A stretch of DNA of 64,000 nt from Collinsella aerofaciens (GTDB lineage Bacteria > Actinomycetota > Coriobacteriia > Coriobacteriales > Coriobacteriaceae). Every line of letters begins with the position of its first letter. Position 1 is the first letter of the stretch. The notes under the pieces are model-generated. The model saw only the letters and a list, made by a program, of their open reading frames with translations. It made no database searches and was not told the DNA's origin. Positions 40,448 to 49,729 of the stretch are shown piece by piece. The DNA lies in assembly GCF_001404695.1 (NCBI RefSeq), contig NZ_CZAQ01000002.1, forward strand, positions 1 to 64,000, written 5' to 3'. The position numbers were made by a program, and so were the translations under genes.

Positions 40448-41584
40448 CTACAGGGTTGAAAGGAAGGTGGACAGGCGGCGGAGGCCTTCGTCTAGGTCTT
40501 TGTCGGAGACGCAGTAGCTTAGGCGGATGTGGCCTTCGGTGCCGAAGCAGTCGCCCGGGACTAGGGCTACGTTTGCCTCTTCGATGGCTTTGATGCAGAA
40601 GTCTTCGCTGGTTAGGCCGAACTTTTTGATGCTCGGGAAAGTGTAGAAGGCTCCTGCGGGCTCTACTACGTCGAGGCCCATGGCGTTTAAGGCTGCGAGT
40701 ACGCGTTCGCGGCGGGCTCGGTAGACTTTGAGCATGGGGGTTGGGTCGACGGTCAGGGCTCGGGCTGCGGCGTCCATTTCGAAGGAGACAGCACTCGATA
40801 CTAAGTATTGGTGAGCCTTTGCGATCTCAGCGATGACGGGGGCTGCGGCTGCGAGCCAACCCAAGCGCCAGCCGGTCATGGCCCAGGGCTTGGAGAAGCT
40901 CTCGATGACCACCGTCTGGTCGCGCAGCTCCGGATGGCGCTGGGCAAAGCGCTCGTAGCCATCCACATAGACCAGACGGTTGTATACGTCGTCGCAGACT
41001 ACGTAGATGCCCGCCTGCTCTGCCACGCGCGCCACGGCGTCGAGCGACGCCGTGTTGAGGATGCAGCCCGTAGGATTGTTGGGCGAGCAGATAACGATGG
41101 CCTTGGTCGCCGGGGTCACACAGGCGCGAAGCGCATCCTCGTCAATCTGAAATTGCGCAGGCTCCGTATCCAAAAAGACCGCTTTGGCGTGATTGGCTAC
41201 GACGATGCTCTCGTACAGGCCAAAGGCCGGCGTGGGAATAATGACCTCGTCGCCGGGGTTGAGCATAGCCATGAATGTTGCCGACAGGGCCTCGGTCGCG
41301 CCATCAGTCAGGATGACCTCATCGGCGGAAAGCTCCAGACCCGCGTCACCCATATATTCGGACAGCGCCTCGCGCAGGGCGGGGCGGCCGTTGTTGGGCG
41401 GATAGTGCGTGTCGCCACGGTCCAGCGAGGCGGTTACCTCGGCGCTAATCACATCGGGCGTGGGAAAATCGGGCTCGCCAAGCGCAAGCGCAATGCACCC
41501 CGGGTGCTGGGCGGCGAGCGCGTTAATCCGACGGATGCCGGAGGGCTTGAGCGTGGCAAGCGAGGTATTCATGGGCAGACGCAT
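40448..41584 (-). CDS. Class I/II pyridoxal-phosphate aminotransferase
   Basis: 378 aa fold-type I enzyme of the aspartate aminotransferase Igamma group. PLP Lys232 lies in SFSKPWAMTGWRLGW; also CSPNNPTG and the C-terminal Arg in HIRLSYC for the substrate carboxylate. Likely an aspartate, aromatic or alanine-type aminotransferase; substrate not resolvable. ATG at 41584 after AAAGGA. Stands alone. Confidence 0.9.
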   Translation of the reverse strand: MRLPMNTSLATLKPSGIRRINALAAQHPGCIALALGEPDFPTPDVISAEVTASLDRGDTHYPPNNGRPALREALSEYMGDAGLELSADEVILTDGATEALSATFMAMLNPGDEVIIPTPAFGLYESIVVANHAKAVFLDTEPAQFQIDEDALRACVTPATKAIVICSPNNPTGCILNTASLDAVARVAEQAGIYVVCDDVYNRLVYVDGYERFAQRHPELRDQTVVIESFSKPWAMTGWRLGWLAAAAPVIAEIAKAHQYLVSSAVSFEMDAAARALTVDPTPMLKVYRARRERVLAALNAMGLDVVEPAGAFYTFPSIKKFGLTSEDFCIKAIEEANVALVPGDCFGTEGHIRLSYCVSDKDLDEGLRRLSTFLSTL

Positions 41585-41676
41585 GGCGTTCCTTTCGTAA
41601 GGGTTGCACTAGGATAGCGCGCCCAGCGCCACCAGACGGTGTAACCTAAACGGAAACGAGCCGGAAAGGAGATGGC

Positions 41677-42336
41677 ATGGAGACGACCGCGCGCGGCGAT
41701 GTACCAAAAACACTGCACACCATTGCGTATATCAGTATTCCCGATAGCGCCGATCTTGAGTTTTTGCTCTGGGACCTTCAGGATGCCATCGCAGCCTATG
41801 CGCAGCTTTCCGGCACCGCACTCCCCCATCCAGTCGACTTGAAGGCGAATAGCGCCGATACCGCCGATGGCATCGTGCTCGCCGTTGAGGATATGCCCGA
41901 TGACGAGGCAGTGACAGACATCGAGAAGGCACTCAATCGCTTTGGCGATACGGGGACGCGCGTCTATGTCGTCGTTCAGGCCATCTACGAGCGTACCGAG
42001 GGGGCGCGCATGCTCATCGAGCGCCTGCGCCAAGCTTGCGAACTCCGTAGGCTAACGTGGTGCGGCGGCGTTATCGCCTGCACCGGCAGCGGCATCGCGG
42101 CGCTTCGCCATTCCCCACGCATGGGCCTCTTGCGCCGACCATTTTCGGAAGCGATGGATAAGCTTGTGGGCGCCGTGCGCATAGGCTGCTCCATTGAGCA
42201 TGCGCAGCTGCTGGGCGGTGGCAATGCCGGTAGCGTCGATACCGACGGCATGGTGCGCGCTAGGCCTGCTGTGCCCGCGCTAATCTGGCGCGCCATCATC
42301 AAACGCCTCGGCGCCCATACTCAATCAGATATCTAA
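41677..42336 (+). CDS. Hypothetical protein, weakly flavodoxin/NADPH-FMN-reductase-like
   Basis: 219 aa, no signal peptide or clear membrane helix. Residues 95-165 (VYVVVQAIYERTEG, WCGGVIACTGSGIAAL, LLRRPFSEAMDKLVGAVRIG) loosely recall the late half of the flavodoxin-like fold seen in NADPH-dependent FMN reductases, but the N-terminal phosphate-binding loop is not recognisable, so function is open. AAAGGAG precedes the ATG. Ends one base from the convergent glycosylase gene. Confidence 0.55.
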   Translation: METTARGDVPKTLHTIAYISIPDSADLEFLLWDLQDAIAAYAQLSGTALPHPVDLKANSADTADGIVLAVEDMPDDEAVTDIEKALNRFGDTGTRVYVVVQAIYERTEGARMLIERLRQACELRRLTWCGGVIACTGSGIAALRHSPRMGLLRRPFSEAMDKLVGAVRIGCSIEHAQLLGGGNAGSVDTDGMVRARPAVPALIWRAIIKRLGAHTQSDI

Positions 42337-42337
42337 A

Positions 42338-42901
42338 TTACAGGGCGCCCCAGTCAATGGCTTCGTGCCAACGCTCAACAAGGCGCTCAAGACGCCAAGC
42401 CGCATTGGCAGGACTTGTCGAGGGCAGGACGATGGCGGGCAGCCCGGTGCGTTCTTGTAGATAGCGCTTGTAGAGCCGGCCAGCCGTACCACCGTTGCAT
42501 ATCACCTGCTCAATGGGAGCTGCATCGGTAATGCGCCCGATATGTGCCGGTACAACGTTGCGAATGCTCGCGTCACTCGAGCCCTTAATGTCACAACTCT
42601 CGATCACATCCCACAGGGCTACGCCGCCGTTAAGCAGCATGGATCGCTTGGCGGCAATGGAGACATCGAGCGTCGCGGGCTCACCGTTTGCCAAAGGATC
42701 GCCCTCGTTGGGCGGCACAGGTATACCGAGGCACGTGGCCATCACACGCCAAAAGCGATTCTGAGGGTTGCCGTAATAAAAGGCATTGGCGCGCGAAAGC
42801 ACCGAGGGAAACGACCCGAGCACCAAAACGCGCGAGCGCTCGTCAAACACGGGCTCAAACCCATGCTCAATATGTTGATAGCCCTCGTCAGATACGGCCA
42901 T
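42338..42901 (-). CDS. DNA-deoxyinosine glycosylase, uracil-DNA glycosylase superfamily
   Basis: 187 aa. LVLGSFPSVLSR, then FYYGNPQNRFWRVM and the late LPSTSPANA motif fit the family 6 (HDG) branch of the UDG superfamily, which removes hypoxanthine from deaminated adenine. Residue Asn in GNPQNRFW is the usual catalytic site of that branch. Cytosolic repair enzyme. Starts three bases after the GH13 gene and probably shares its transcript, though function is unrelated. Confidence 0.85.
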   Translation of the reverse strand: MAVSDEGYQHIEHGFEPVFDERSRVLVLGSFPSVLSRANAFYYGNPQNRFWRVMATCLGIPVPPNEGDPLANGEPATLDVSIAAKRSMLLNGGVALWDVIESCDIKGSSDASIRNVVPAHIGRITDAAPIEQVICNGGTAGRLYKRYLQERTGLPAIVLPSTSPANAAWRLERLVERWHEAIDWGAL

Positions 42902-42904
42902 GGG

Positions 42905-44281
42905 CTAGGCTCTCAACAGATAGCGCACCTCGTAGGGTGCAAGCTCAAGGGTACCCGTCAGCTCGACCGTGGGCGCATCGTCGGCAAGCAGGTCGACGAA
43001 GGACCCGTTGAGCTCGCCGGCGCCAAAGGTGTAAGGCTCACCCACGGCATTCACCGCCACGAGTACCGTCGCGCCGTCACAGGCGCGCTCGAACAGCAGC
43101 TGCTTGTTCTGGATCACCACGTTGCGATAGGCACCGTAGTTGAGAGCACGGGCAGCCGCGTCGTCGGCCGAGCGAAGGTGCGCAAGCTGCGTGATGAACG
43201 CCGTCAGCTCGTTGGGCGCAGGCTCATCGAGCGCAGGTCGCAGCGCCCAGTCGCCATCGGGGCCACCCTTTTCGCCGGCAATTCCCCACTCGCTGCCATA
43301 GTAGACGCACGGGATGCCCGGCATGCCAAAGAGCATGCCGTAGGCGGGACGCAGACACGACTTGTCGGTGAGGATACTTGCCAGGCGCGGCACATCGTGG
43401 TTGTCGACAAACGACAGCAGATGTTTGCCGCGGTAGATGCACCACGGATCGCCGCCAAACTGGCGGTGCAGCGAATGGGCGATCTCGAACATGTTGACCG
43501 AGTTAAAGCTGGAGTACAGGCCCTTGTAGCACTCGTAGTTGGTGCAGGAGTCGAGTATCTCGTCGTTGACGATTTGGTTGTAGTCGCCGTGGAGCGTCTC
43601 GCCGATCAGCACAAAGTCGGGCTTGAGCTCACGGGTAAAGACGTGCAGGCGGCGCATAAAGTCGCGGTCGAGCATATAGGCAACGTCCAGGCGCAGGCCG
43701 TCGACGCCAAAGACCTCGGCCCAGCGGCGCACGGACTCGAGCAGGTAATCGACCACAGCGGGATTTTGCAGATTGAGCTTCACAAGCTCAAAATGGCCTT
43801 CCCAGCCCTCGTACCAAAAGCCATCGCCATAGCAGGAATCGCCATCAAAGCTAATGTGGAACCAGTCCTTGTACGGCGAGTCCCACTTGCGCTCCTGCAC
43901 ATCGCGGAAGGCCCAAAAACCGCGGCCGACGTGGTTGAAGACGGCATCGAGCACCACGCGGATGCCATGGGCATGCAGCGTGTCGCATACGGCGGCAAAG
44001 TCGGCGTCCCCACCCAGGCGACGGTCGATATGGCGCAGGCTGCGTGTATCGTAGCCGTGGCTATCAGATTCGAGCGGTGGGTTGATAAGCACAGCGCCAA
44101 CGCCGAGTTCCTGCATGTAGTCGGCCCATTGGGCGACCTTCATGATAGGAGCATCGGGGTTGGGCGCGGCGTTGGCAGCCTGGGCGAGCTCATCCTCGGC
44201 AACGGGCGCGGCGTTTTCGCGCGGAGCCCCGCAAAAGCCCAGCGGATAGATCTGATAGAACGTCGTCTCGTATGCCCACAT
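42905..44281 (-). CDS. GH13 alpha-amylase-family glycoside hydrolase, cytosolic
   Basis: 458 aa (beta/alpha)8 barrel. The four conserved regions are DAVFNHVG, GLRLDVAY (nucleophile Asp199), LIGETLHG (acid/base Glu228) and VDNHD (Asp296). No signal peptide, so it probably acts inside the cell on imported maltodextrins, like neopullulanase or cyclomaltodextrinase relatives; exact specificity open. The ATG at 44281 follows GGGAGG. A short beta domain ends the protein. Confidence 0.88.
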   Translation of the reverse strand: MWAYETTFYQIYPLGFCGAPRENAAPVAEDELAQAANAAPNPDAPIMKVAQWADYMQELGVGAVLINPPLESDSHGYDTRSLRHIDRRLGGDADFAAVCDTLHAHGIRVVLDAVFNHVGRGFWAFRDVQERKWDSPYKDWFHISFDGDSCYGDGFWYEGWEGHFELVKLNLQNPAVVDYLLESVRRWAEVFGVDGLRLDVAYMLDRDFMRRLHVFTRELKPDFVLIGETLHGDYNQIVNDEILDSCTNYECYKGLYSSFNSVNMFEIAHSLHRQFGGDPWCIYRGKHLLSFVDNHDVPRLASILTDKSCLRPAYGMLFGMPGIPCVYYGSEWGIAGEKGGPDGDWALRPALDEPAPNELTAFITQLAHLRSADDAAARALNYGAYRNVVIQNKQLLFERACDGATVLVAVNAVGEPYTFGAGELNGSFVDLLADDAPTVELTGTLELAPYEVRYLLRA

Positions 44282-44353
44282 AACAGCCTCCCGGGTAACT
44301 TTCACGCAACGCCATCCATTGTATGCCCGCCGCGCATCCCCTCCCCCAAAATA

Positions 44354-44420
44354 AGTTGCGGTGGAATAGTTCCTGCTTGGGCCTTCAAAGGCCTTAAACA
44401 GGAACTATTCCACCGCAACT
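44354..44420. repeat. Palindrome with 22-bp perfect arms, copy 1
   Basis: Arms 44354-44375 and 44399-44420 begin GTTGCGGTGGAATAGTTCC; the loop contains an inner palindrome GGCCTT/AAGGCC. It lies 16 bases after the MFS stop. The same arm sequence recurs at 48492-48560 with another loop. Confidence 0.85.
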
Positions 44421-44435
44421 GATGAGGGGACGTGG

Positions 44436-45632
44436 CTAGGCGACGGGCTTGGCGCGGCGGATGGCTGGGAACATCACCGTGATGGCGAGGATAACGCCCA
44501 CGACGGCAATCGCCCCGCCCACAAAGCCGATCCAAGCGATACCGGGACCCGAAACCACGGCGCCGCCGATTGCGGTGCCCGTGCCGATACCGAGGTTAAA
44601 CAGGCCCGAGAAGATCGACATGGCGACGGCCGACGAATCTGCCGACGTGCACTTGATGAGCTCGGCCTGAAACGCCACGTTAAAGGCCGTGGCGCAGCAA
44701 CCCCACAGTGCGCAGACGGCAAGCACTGTCACGAGCGAAGATGCGGCCGGCCCCATGAGCAGCAGGGCCACCGGCACGCCGGAGAGCGTGATAGCCAAGA
44801 ACGGGAAGCGATGCCCATCGAACAGGCGGCCAAACAGCCAGCTTCCGAGCAAACCAGAGCAGCCAAACGCCGTCAGCGTCATGGTAATGGCGCCCGCATC
44901 GACGTGCGCGACCTGCGCCAGGAAGGGCTCGATATAGCTGTAACTTGCGTAATAGCCGGTCGCCATGAAGACCGTGACTGCGTAGAGCGCGATGAGGAGC
45001 GGGTTCTTGAGCAGCTCGGGCAGCTGTTTGACGGTAAAGCGCTCACCCGCCGGCATGGCCGGGAACACCGCTGCCTGGTAGACGACCGCGATGGCTGAGA
45101 GGCCCCCGACCACGGCAAACGTCATGCGCCAGCCCACGGCCAAGCCAATGGCGCGACCGAGAGGCAGGCCAAAGATCTGCGCGATGGACGAGCCCGTGGC
45201 GATCATGCTGATAGCGAGCGCCCCGTGGCGTGTGTCAACCAGGCGCGACGCCATGATCGAGGCGACCGACCAGAACACGGCGTGCGCGCAGGCAACCACC
45301 AGGCGCGCGCAGACTAAGATGGGATAGGTCGGCGCCAAGGCGGACAGGAACTGGCCCAGCGAGAACACGGCAAGCACGCCCAGCAGCATCCGCTTGAACT
45401 CGAAACGCGAAGCGAACACCATGAGTGGCAACGACAGCAGCATGACGCCCCAGGCATAGACCGAGATCATGATGCCCGCCTGGGCCTCGGTGAGCGAGAA
45501 CGACGCGGCGATATCAGTCAAAAGGCCGATGGGCATAAACTCCGACGTGTTGAACACGAACGCACAGCAGGTGAGACCGACGAGTGGGAGCCACTGCCTG
45601 AGCGTGATGCCGTCTTGCCTTGTCTGAGTCAT
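44436..45632 (-). CDS. MFS transporter, DHA1 (drug/sugar efflux) type
   Basis: 398 aa with about 12 hydrophobic segments. The loop 2-3 region reads FASRFEFKRMLLG and the helix 4-5 part resembles the SotB/YdhP-type arabinose and drug efflux permeases (FVFNTSEFMPIGLLTDIA at the start). A proton-coupled exporter is likely; substrate unknown. The ATG at 45632 is preferred because the family N-terminus begins near it; the frame is open about 32 codons further upstream. Confidence 0.85.
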   Translation of the reverse strand: MTQTRQDGITLRQWLPLVGLTCCAFVFNTSEFMPIGLLTDIAASFSLTEAQAGIMISVYAWGVMLLSLPLMVFASRFEFKRMLLGVLAVFSLGQFLSALAPTYPILVCARLVVACAHAVFWSVASIMASRLVDTRHGALAISMIATGSSIAQIFGLPLGRAIGLAVGWRMTFAVVGGLSAIAVVYQAAVFPAMPAGERFTVKQLPELLKNPLLIALYAVTVFMATGYYASYSYIEPFLAQVAHVDAGAITMTLTAFGCSGLLGSWLFGRLFDGHRFPFLAITLSGVPVALLLMGPAASSLVTVLAVCALWGCCATAFNVAFQAELIKCTSADSSAVAMSIFSGLFNLGIGTGTAIGGAVVSGPGIAWIGFVGGAIAVVGVILAITVMFPAIRRAKPVA

Positions 45633-45677
45633 ATATAACGTCTCCAATCGTTTTGAGCGGAGGCGATTATATAGCAA

Positions 45678-45711
45678 CGGCCCCGCATCCGTCAGTACAG
45701 AAGCGGGGCCG
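45678..45711 (-). terminator. Probable terminator after feoAB
   Basis: 9-bp perfect stem CGGCCCCGC / GCGGGGCCG (45678-45686, 45703-45711), about 42 bases past the feoAB stop. The U-tract is poor, so efficiency is uncertain. Confidence 0.55.
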
Positions 45712-45752
45712 AAAACAATTCGATACACAGAGGTTGCGCCGTCAATTCATAA

Positions 45753-48113
45753 CTAAGCCCACCCCAGCAATATGCCCGCCGAATGCACGACAAACGCCAC
45801 GATCCAGGCAACGGCGACCTGAAACGCGAATACGGCCACGGCATAGCGCGCGCCCAACTCGCTCTTGACGGCGCCGATTGCCGCCACACAAGGCGGGTAC
45901 AGCAACGTAAAGACCAAGAACACGTAGGCGGTAAACGGCGAAAACATGGTCGACAGCGCCGCAGGCGACGTTGCGCCCAAAAGCACCGTGAGCGTCGAGA
46001 TGACGCTCTCCTTGGCAATGAGCCCCGTGACGAGCGCCGTCGAGGCGCGCCAGTCGCCAAAGCCGAGCGGGGCCAACACCGGCGCGATGATGCTACCCAG
46101 ACCGGCAAGCAGGCTTTGCGACTGGTCGGCGACCACGTTAAAGCGGATGTCGAACGTCTGAAGGAACCAGATGACCACGGTCGCGGCAAAGATAATGGTA
46201 AAGGCCTTGGTGATGAAGTCCTTGGCCTTATCCCATGCCAGCATCACCGTCGTCTTGACGCTCGGCAGGCGGTAATTGGGGAGCTCCATGATAAACGGCA
46301 CCGGGTCGCCCTTAAATGCCGTGCGGTTGAGCACCAAAGCCGCGACGCAGCCGACCACGATACCGATCAGATAGAGCGAGACCATGGCGGGAACCGTCGC
46401 CTGCGGGAAAAACGCCCCGCACAGCAAGCCGTAAACCGGCAGCTTGGCTGAGCAGCTCATAAACGGCGTGAGCATGACCGTCATCTTGCGGTCGTGCTCG
46501 GATGGGAGCGTACGGGTCGACATGATAGCCGGCACGGTGCAGCCAAAACCGACGAGCATGGGCACAAAACTGCGGCCCGACAGGCCAAAGCGGCGCAGCA
46601 CTTTATCCATGACAAAGGCCACGCGCGCCATGTAGCCGGAGTCTTCCAGAATGGAGAGGAACAAGAAGAGCACGACGATAATCGGCAGGAAGGTCAGCAC
46701 GCTGCCCACGCCCGTAAGCACGCCGTCGACAGCCAGCGAGCGCACCACGTCGTTGGTGCCGAACGCTTTGAGACCCGCATCGGCCGAGGCGATGATGGCA
46801 GCGATACCGTCCTCCATAAGTCCCTGCAACGCCGCGCCGATCACGCCAAACGTCAGCCAAAAGACGAGGCCCATGATCACCAGAAACGCCGGAATGGCCG
46901 TGTAGCGACCCGTCAGGATGCGGTCGATCTTGACGGAGCGCACGTGCTCGCGGCTCTCGTGCGGCTTGACGACGCAGCGCCCGCACACGTCGCCGATAAA
47001 GCTAAAACGCATATCGGCCAGCGCAGATAGGCGGTCGGTGCCGGCCTCGCCTTCCATCTGGGTAATGATGTGCTCGATAGCGTCGAGCTCATTGCGATCC
47101 AGGTGAAGCGCCTCGGTTACCAGCTCATCGCCCTCGACCAGCTTGGTCGCCGCAAAGCGCACCGGGATGTGCGCCGTCACGGCATGGTCCTCGATCAGGT
47201 TGGCAATGCCGTGGATGCAGCGATGCAGCGCACCGCCGTCCGGACCGTCGGGCGCGCAAAAGTCCAGGCGACCAGGGCGCTCGCGGAACCGCGCCACGTG
47301 CAGGGCGTGGTCCACCAACTCGCCGATACCCTCGTTGCGGGCAGCGCTAATGGGAACAACGGGCACGCCCAACAGGCTCTCGAGCAGGTTGACGTCCACG
47401 GCGCCGCCGTTGGCGGTCACCTCGTCCATCATGTTGAGCGCGATGACCATGGGGCGGTCGAGCTCCATAAGCTGTAGCGTCAGGTACAGGTTGCGTTCGA
47501 TATTGGTGGCGTCGATGATGTCGATGATGGCGTCGGGGTTTTCGTCAAGGATGAATTGACGGCTCACGATCTCTTCGCCCGTGTACGGCGACAGCGAATA
47601 GATGCCAGGCAGGTCGGTAACGCTTGCCTCGGGGTGGTTGCGGATGGTGCCATCTTTGCGGTCGACCGTCACGCCGGGAAAGTTACCGACGTGCTGGTTG
47701 GAGCCCGTCAGCTGGTTGAATAACGTGGTCTTGCCGCAGTTTTGGTTGCCGGCGAGGGCAAAGTGCAGCGGCGCGCCCTCGGGCACGGCCGTCTTTGCCG
47801 CACGGGGCGAATACGTCCCCTCGCCCAGGGCCGGATGCTCCGTCGTGCCGATTGCGGCGTTAGCGCGCGGACCCGTATCGGTGTCGTGAATACCCACGAG
47901 CTCGATGCGAGCGGCATCGTCCTTGCGCAGTGTCAACTCGTAGCCACGCAGGCGGATCTCGAGCGGATCGCCCATGGGGGCGTACTTCATCATGGTGACT
48001 TCGGTGCCCGGCGTTAGACCCATGTCCAAAATATGCTGTCGGAGTGCCTGATCGTCCGATGCCACCGATGCGACAACGGCGTCCTTTCCAATCTCGAGTG
48101 TATCGAGCCTCAC
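45753..48113 (-). CDS. feoB: Ferrous iron transporter, fused FeoA-FeoB
   Basis: 786 aa. Residues 1-75 are a FeoA SH3-like domain (DMGLTPGTEVTMMKYAPMGDP). The G domain starts near 116 with G1 GNQNCGKTT (122-130), G3 DLPG and G4 NMMD. The C-terminal part has two Gate cores with about 8-9 helices (SILEDSGYMARVAF, MSCSAKLPVY). It imports Fe(II) in anaerobes. GTG at 48113 was chosen because GGGGGAGG precedes it and the product begins at RLDTLEIG; an upstream ATG at 48164 lacks a site. Confidence 0.93.
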   Translation of the reverse strand: MRLDTLEIGKDAVVASVASDDQALRQHILDMGLTPGTEVTMMKYAPMGDPLEIRLRGYELTLRKDDAARIELVGIHDTDTGPRANAAIGTTEHPALGEGTYSPRAAKTAVPEGAPLHFALAGNQNCGKTTLFNQLTGSNQHVGNFPGVTVDRKDGTIRNHPEASVTDLPGIYSLSPYTGEEIVSRQFILDENPDAIIDIIDATNIERNLYLTLQLMELDRPMVIALNMMDEVTANGGAVDVNLLESLLGVPVVPISAARNEGIGELVDHALHVARFRERPGRLDFCAPDGPDGGALHRCIHGIANLIEDHAVTAHIPVRFAATKLVEGDELVTEALHLDRNELDAIEHIITQMEGEAGTDRLSALADMRFSFIGDVCGRCVVKPHESREHVRSVKIDRILTGRYTAIPAFLVIMGLVFWLTFGVIGAALQGLMEDGIAAIIASADAGLKAFGTNDVVRSLAVDGVLTGVGSVLTFLPIIVVLFLFLSILEDSGYMARVAFVMDKVLRRFGLSGRSFVPMLVGFGCTVPAIMSTRTLPSEHDRKMTVMLTPFMSCSAKLPVYGLLCGAFFPQATVPAMVSLYLIGIVVGCVAALVLNRTAFKGDPVPFIMELPNYRLPSVKTTVMLAWDKAKDFITKAFTIIFAATVVIWFLQTFDIRFNVVADQSQSLLAGLGSIIAPVLAPLGFGDWRASTALVTGLIAKESVISTLTVLLGATSPAALSTMFSPFTAYVFLVFTLLYPPCVAAIGAVKSELGARYAVAVFAFQVAVAWIVAFVVHSAGILLGWA

Positions 48114-48272
48114 GTCCGCGTTCCTCCCCCGGCGCCCACAGGGCGTTGTATTTATGTTCACCATGGCTAACCGTTTGCCATGGCTAACCAATTTTAAGCT
48201 TACATGATAGCGTGAACACACAACGACGTTCAATCAGCAGATTGGCGCAATGGGGACAGGCAGGAGAGTTCA

Positions 48273-48472
48273 GGGCCATAGTTTCCCGATGAGGCCTCTC
48301 GGGGAAACTACATCCCAGAATTCTGGCTCGAAACGGGATATGGTTTCCCAAACAGGCCTCTTACGGAAAATGCATCCCGGAATCCCCACTCGAAACGGGA
48401 CGCACTTTCCCAGTCGAGGCCCTATGGGAAACTGCGTCCCACCTTGAAAGGCAAAACTGGGACGCAGTTTCC
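48273..48472. repeat. 62-bp tandem array of inverted repeats
   Basis: Units start at 48273, 48335, 48397 and 48459, exactly 62 bp apart. Each carries GGGACGCAGTTTCCC-like sequence and its inverted copy 29 bp later (48302, 48364, 48426), so the 15-bp motif alternates in direction every 29 or 33 bp. Units end in CTCGAAAC before the next. The last unit is partial. No gene lies in 48114-48586. Confidence 0.88.
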
Positions 48473-48491
48473 GGGCGGGGCATCAAAAACA

Positions 48492-48560
48492 AAGTTGCGG
48501 TGGAATAGTTCCTGGATGGACTGGTTGATGCCCCAGATAGGAACTATTTCACCGCAAGTT
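48492..48560. repeat. Palindrome with GTTGCGGTGG arms, copy 2
   Basis: Arms around GTTGCGGTGGAATAGTTCC (48494-48512) and an imperfect complement (48534-48560). Lies 27 bases past the esterase stop; same family as 44354-44420 but a different loop. Confidence 0.8.
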
Positions 48561-48586
48561 ATTGAAGGGCTGGGATGCCGAGACTC

Positions 48587-49486
48587 TTACAGATGGCGCT
48601 CCAGGAAGCGGAAGGCTAGGCGAATCCAAGGGCGGACTGCCACCTGCTTGTCCTCGTTGTCGACCGCGGTGTTGGCGTTGCCGAGCGAAAGGCCGTGACC
48701 GCCCTGGTCAAAGACGTGCATCTCGCAAGCGACGCCCTCCTCCGCCATGCGTTGGGCAAACGGATAGACCTGCGCGATCGGCGCCGTCTTGTCGTCGGAC
48801 ACGCCCCACACAAAGGTCGGTGGCATCTGACGCGAAACATGCGTGGTGGGGCAGATGTCGGCCAGATGCTCGTCAGTTGCCTCGCCACCCGTCACCATCG
48901 ACAGATAGTCGTTGAGCAAATCGCGCCCCGTCTTGCCGCCCGTCTTGGGCACGCGCAAGTCAATGCGCGGATCGCGCGTCTGCATGTCGCGCACATAGGC
49001 AAAGTCGAGCAATGGATAGCCCAGCACCACGGCATCGGGACGAATGTCGTCCGGACGCGCCCCTGCCAAGCCCGCGAAGGGACCAGTCTTCCATTGCGTT
49101 GCCAGCGAAGCGCAGATCATACCGCCCGCCGAGAATCCCACGACGCACACGCGCTTAGGATCGACATGCCACTCGTCGGCGTTGGCGCGCACCGTGGCGA
49201 CCATCTTGGCAAGATCTGCCTGGGGGTGCGGAAAGCTCACGTCACCCGTAGAACTCGTGACATAGTTGAGCACAAAGGCCTGGTAGCCGCGATCCAAAAA
49301 TGCAAACGCCACCGGGTCCTGCTCGTGCGGAGCGATATGCGTAAACCCGCCTCCGCCGCAGATGATCACCGCGGGGCGGCGGCCATTCGGTTTATCGGGC
49401 AGCGGCTCGGCACCCAAATACGTAAACGTCGCCGGATATTCCTCGGTCGGCTCCTCGCCCCACAGCGCATGGTTCTCGACAATCAT
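48587..49486 (-). CDS. Alpha/beta hydrolase, acetyl-xylan-esterase-like (BD-FAE type)
   Basis: 299 aa. Oxyanion-loop CGGGGFTH, nucleophile Ser119 in GFSAGG and the C-terminal DQGGHG His. There is no signal peptide, so a cytosolic esterase or deacetylase of small acyl esters or acetylated oligosaccharides is likely. The ATG at 49486 is chosen for AAGGGAG just upstream; the longer frame is unsupported. Confidence 0.82.
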   Translation of the reverse strand: MIVENHALWGEEPTEEYPATFTYLGAEPLPDKPNGRRPAVIICGGGGFTHIAPHEQDPVAFAFLDRGYQAFVLNYVTSSTGDVSFPHPQADLAKMVATVRANADEWHVDPKRVCVVGFSAGGMICASLATQWKTGPFAGLAGARPDDIRPDAVVLGYPLLDFAYVRDMQTRDPRIDLRVPKTGGKTGRDLLNDYLSMVTGGEATDEHLADICPTTHVSRQMPPTFVWGVSDDKTAPIAQVYPFAQRMAEEGVACEMHVFDQGGHGLSLGNANTAVDNEDKQVAVRPWIRLAFRFLERHL

Positions 49487-49729
49487 ATGTGCTCCCTTCG
49501 CGCAAATTATGCGCCCTTGTTTTTCGCCTTCAAGCGTACCCCACTTGAACCCGTGGCGCAGAAACACTCCGGCAATAAGTTTCCCTTCAACTGATATATC
49601 ACATAATCCCAGTTCAGAGGTATCGTTGAGCAGCGTAGAATAGGGGCGTTGACCAAGCCGCGAAACACATGTGAAACGTTTCCGGCAAACCAAACGCGCG
49701 ATATGCGCCTATTTAAGTTGGAGGCAACT

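Noticed and set aside
42542-44422. 626-codon plus-strand frame opposite the GH13 and glycosylase genes
   Set aside because: Covers parts of two real genes and their boundary; no motif.
48273-48472. CRISPR array
   Set aside because: Repeats alternate in direction and the intervals are partly conserved between units; fits a tandem palindromic repeat.
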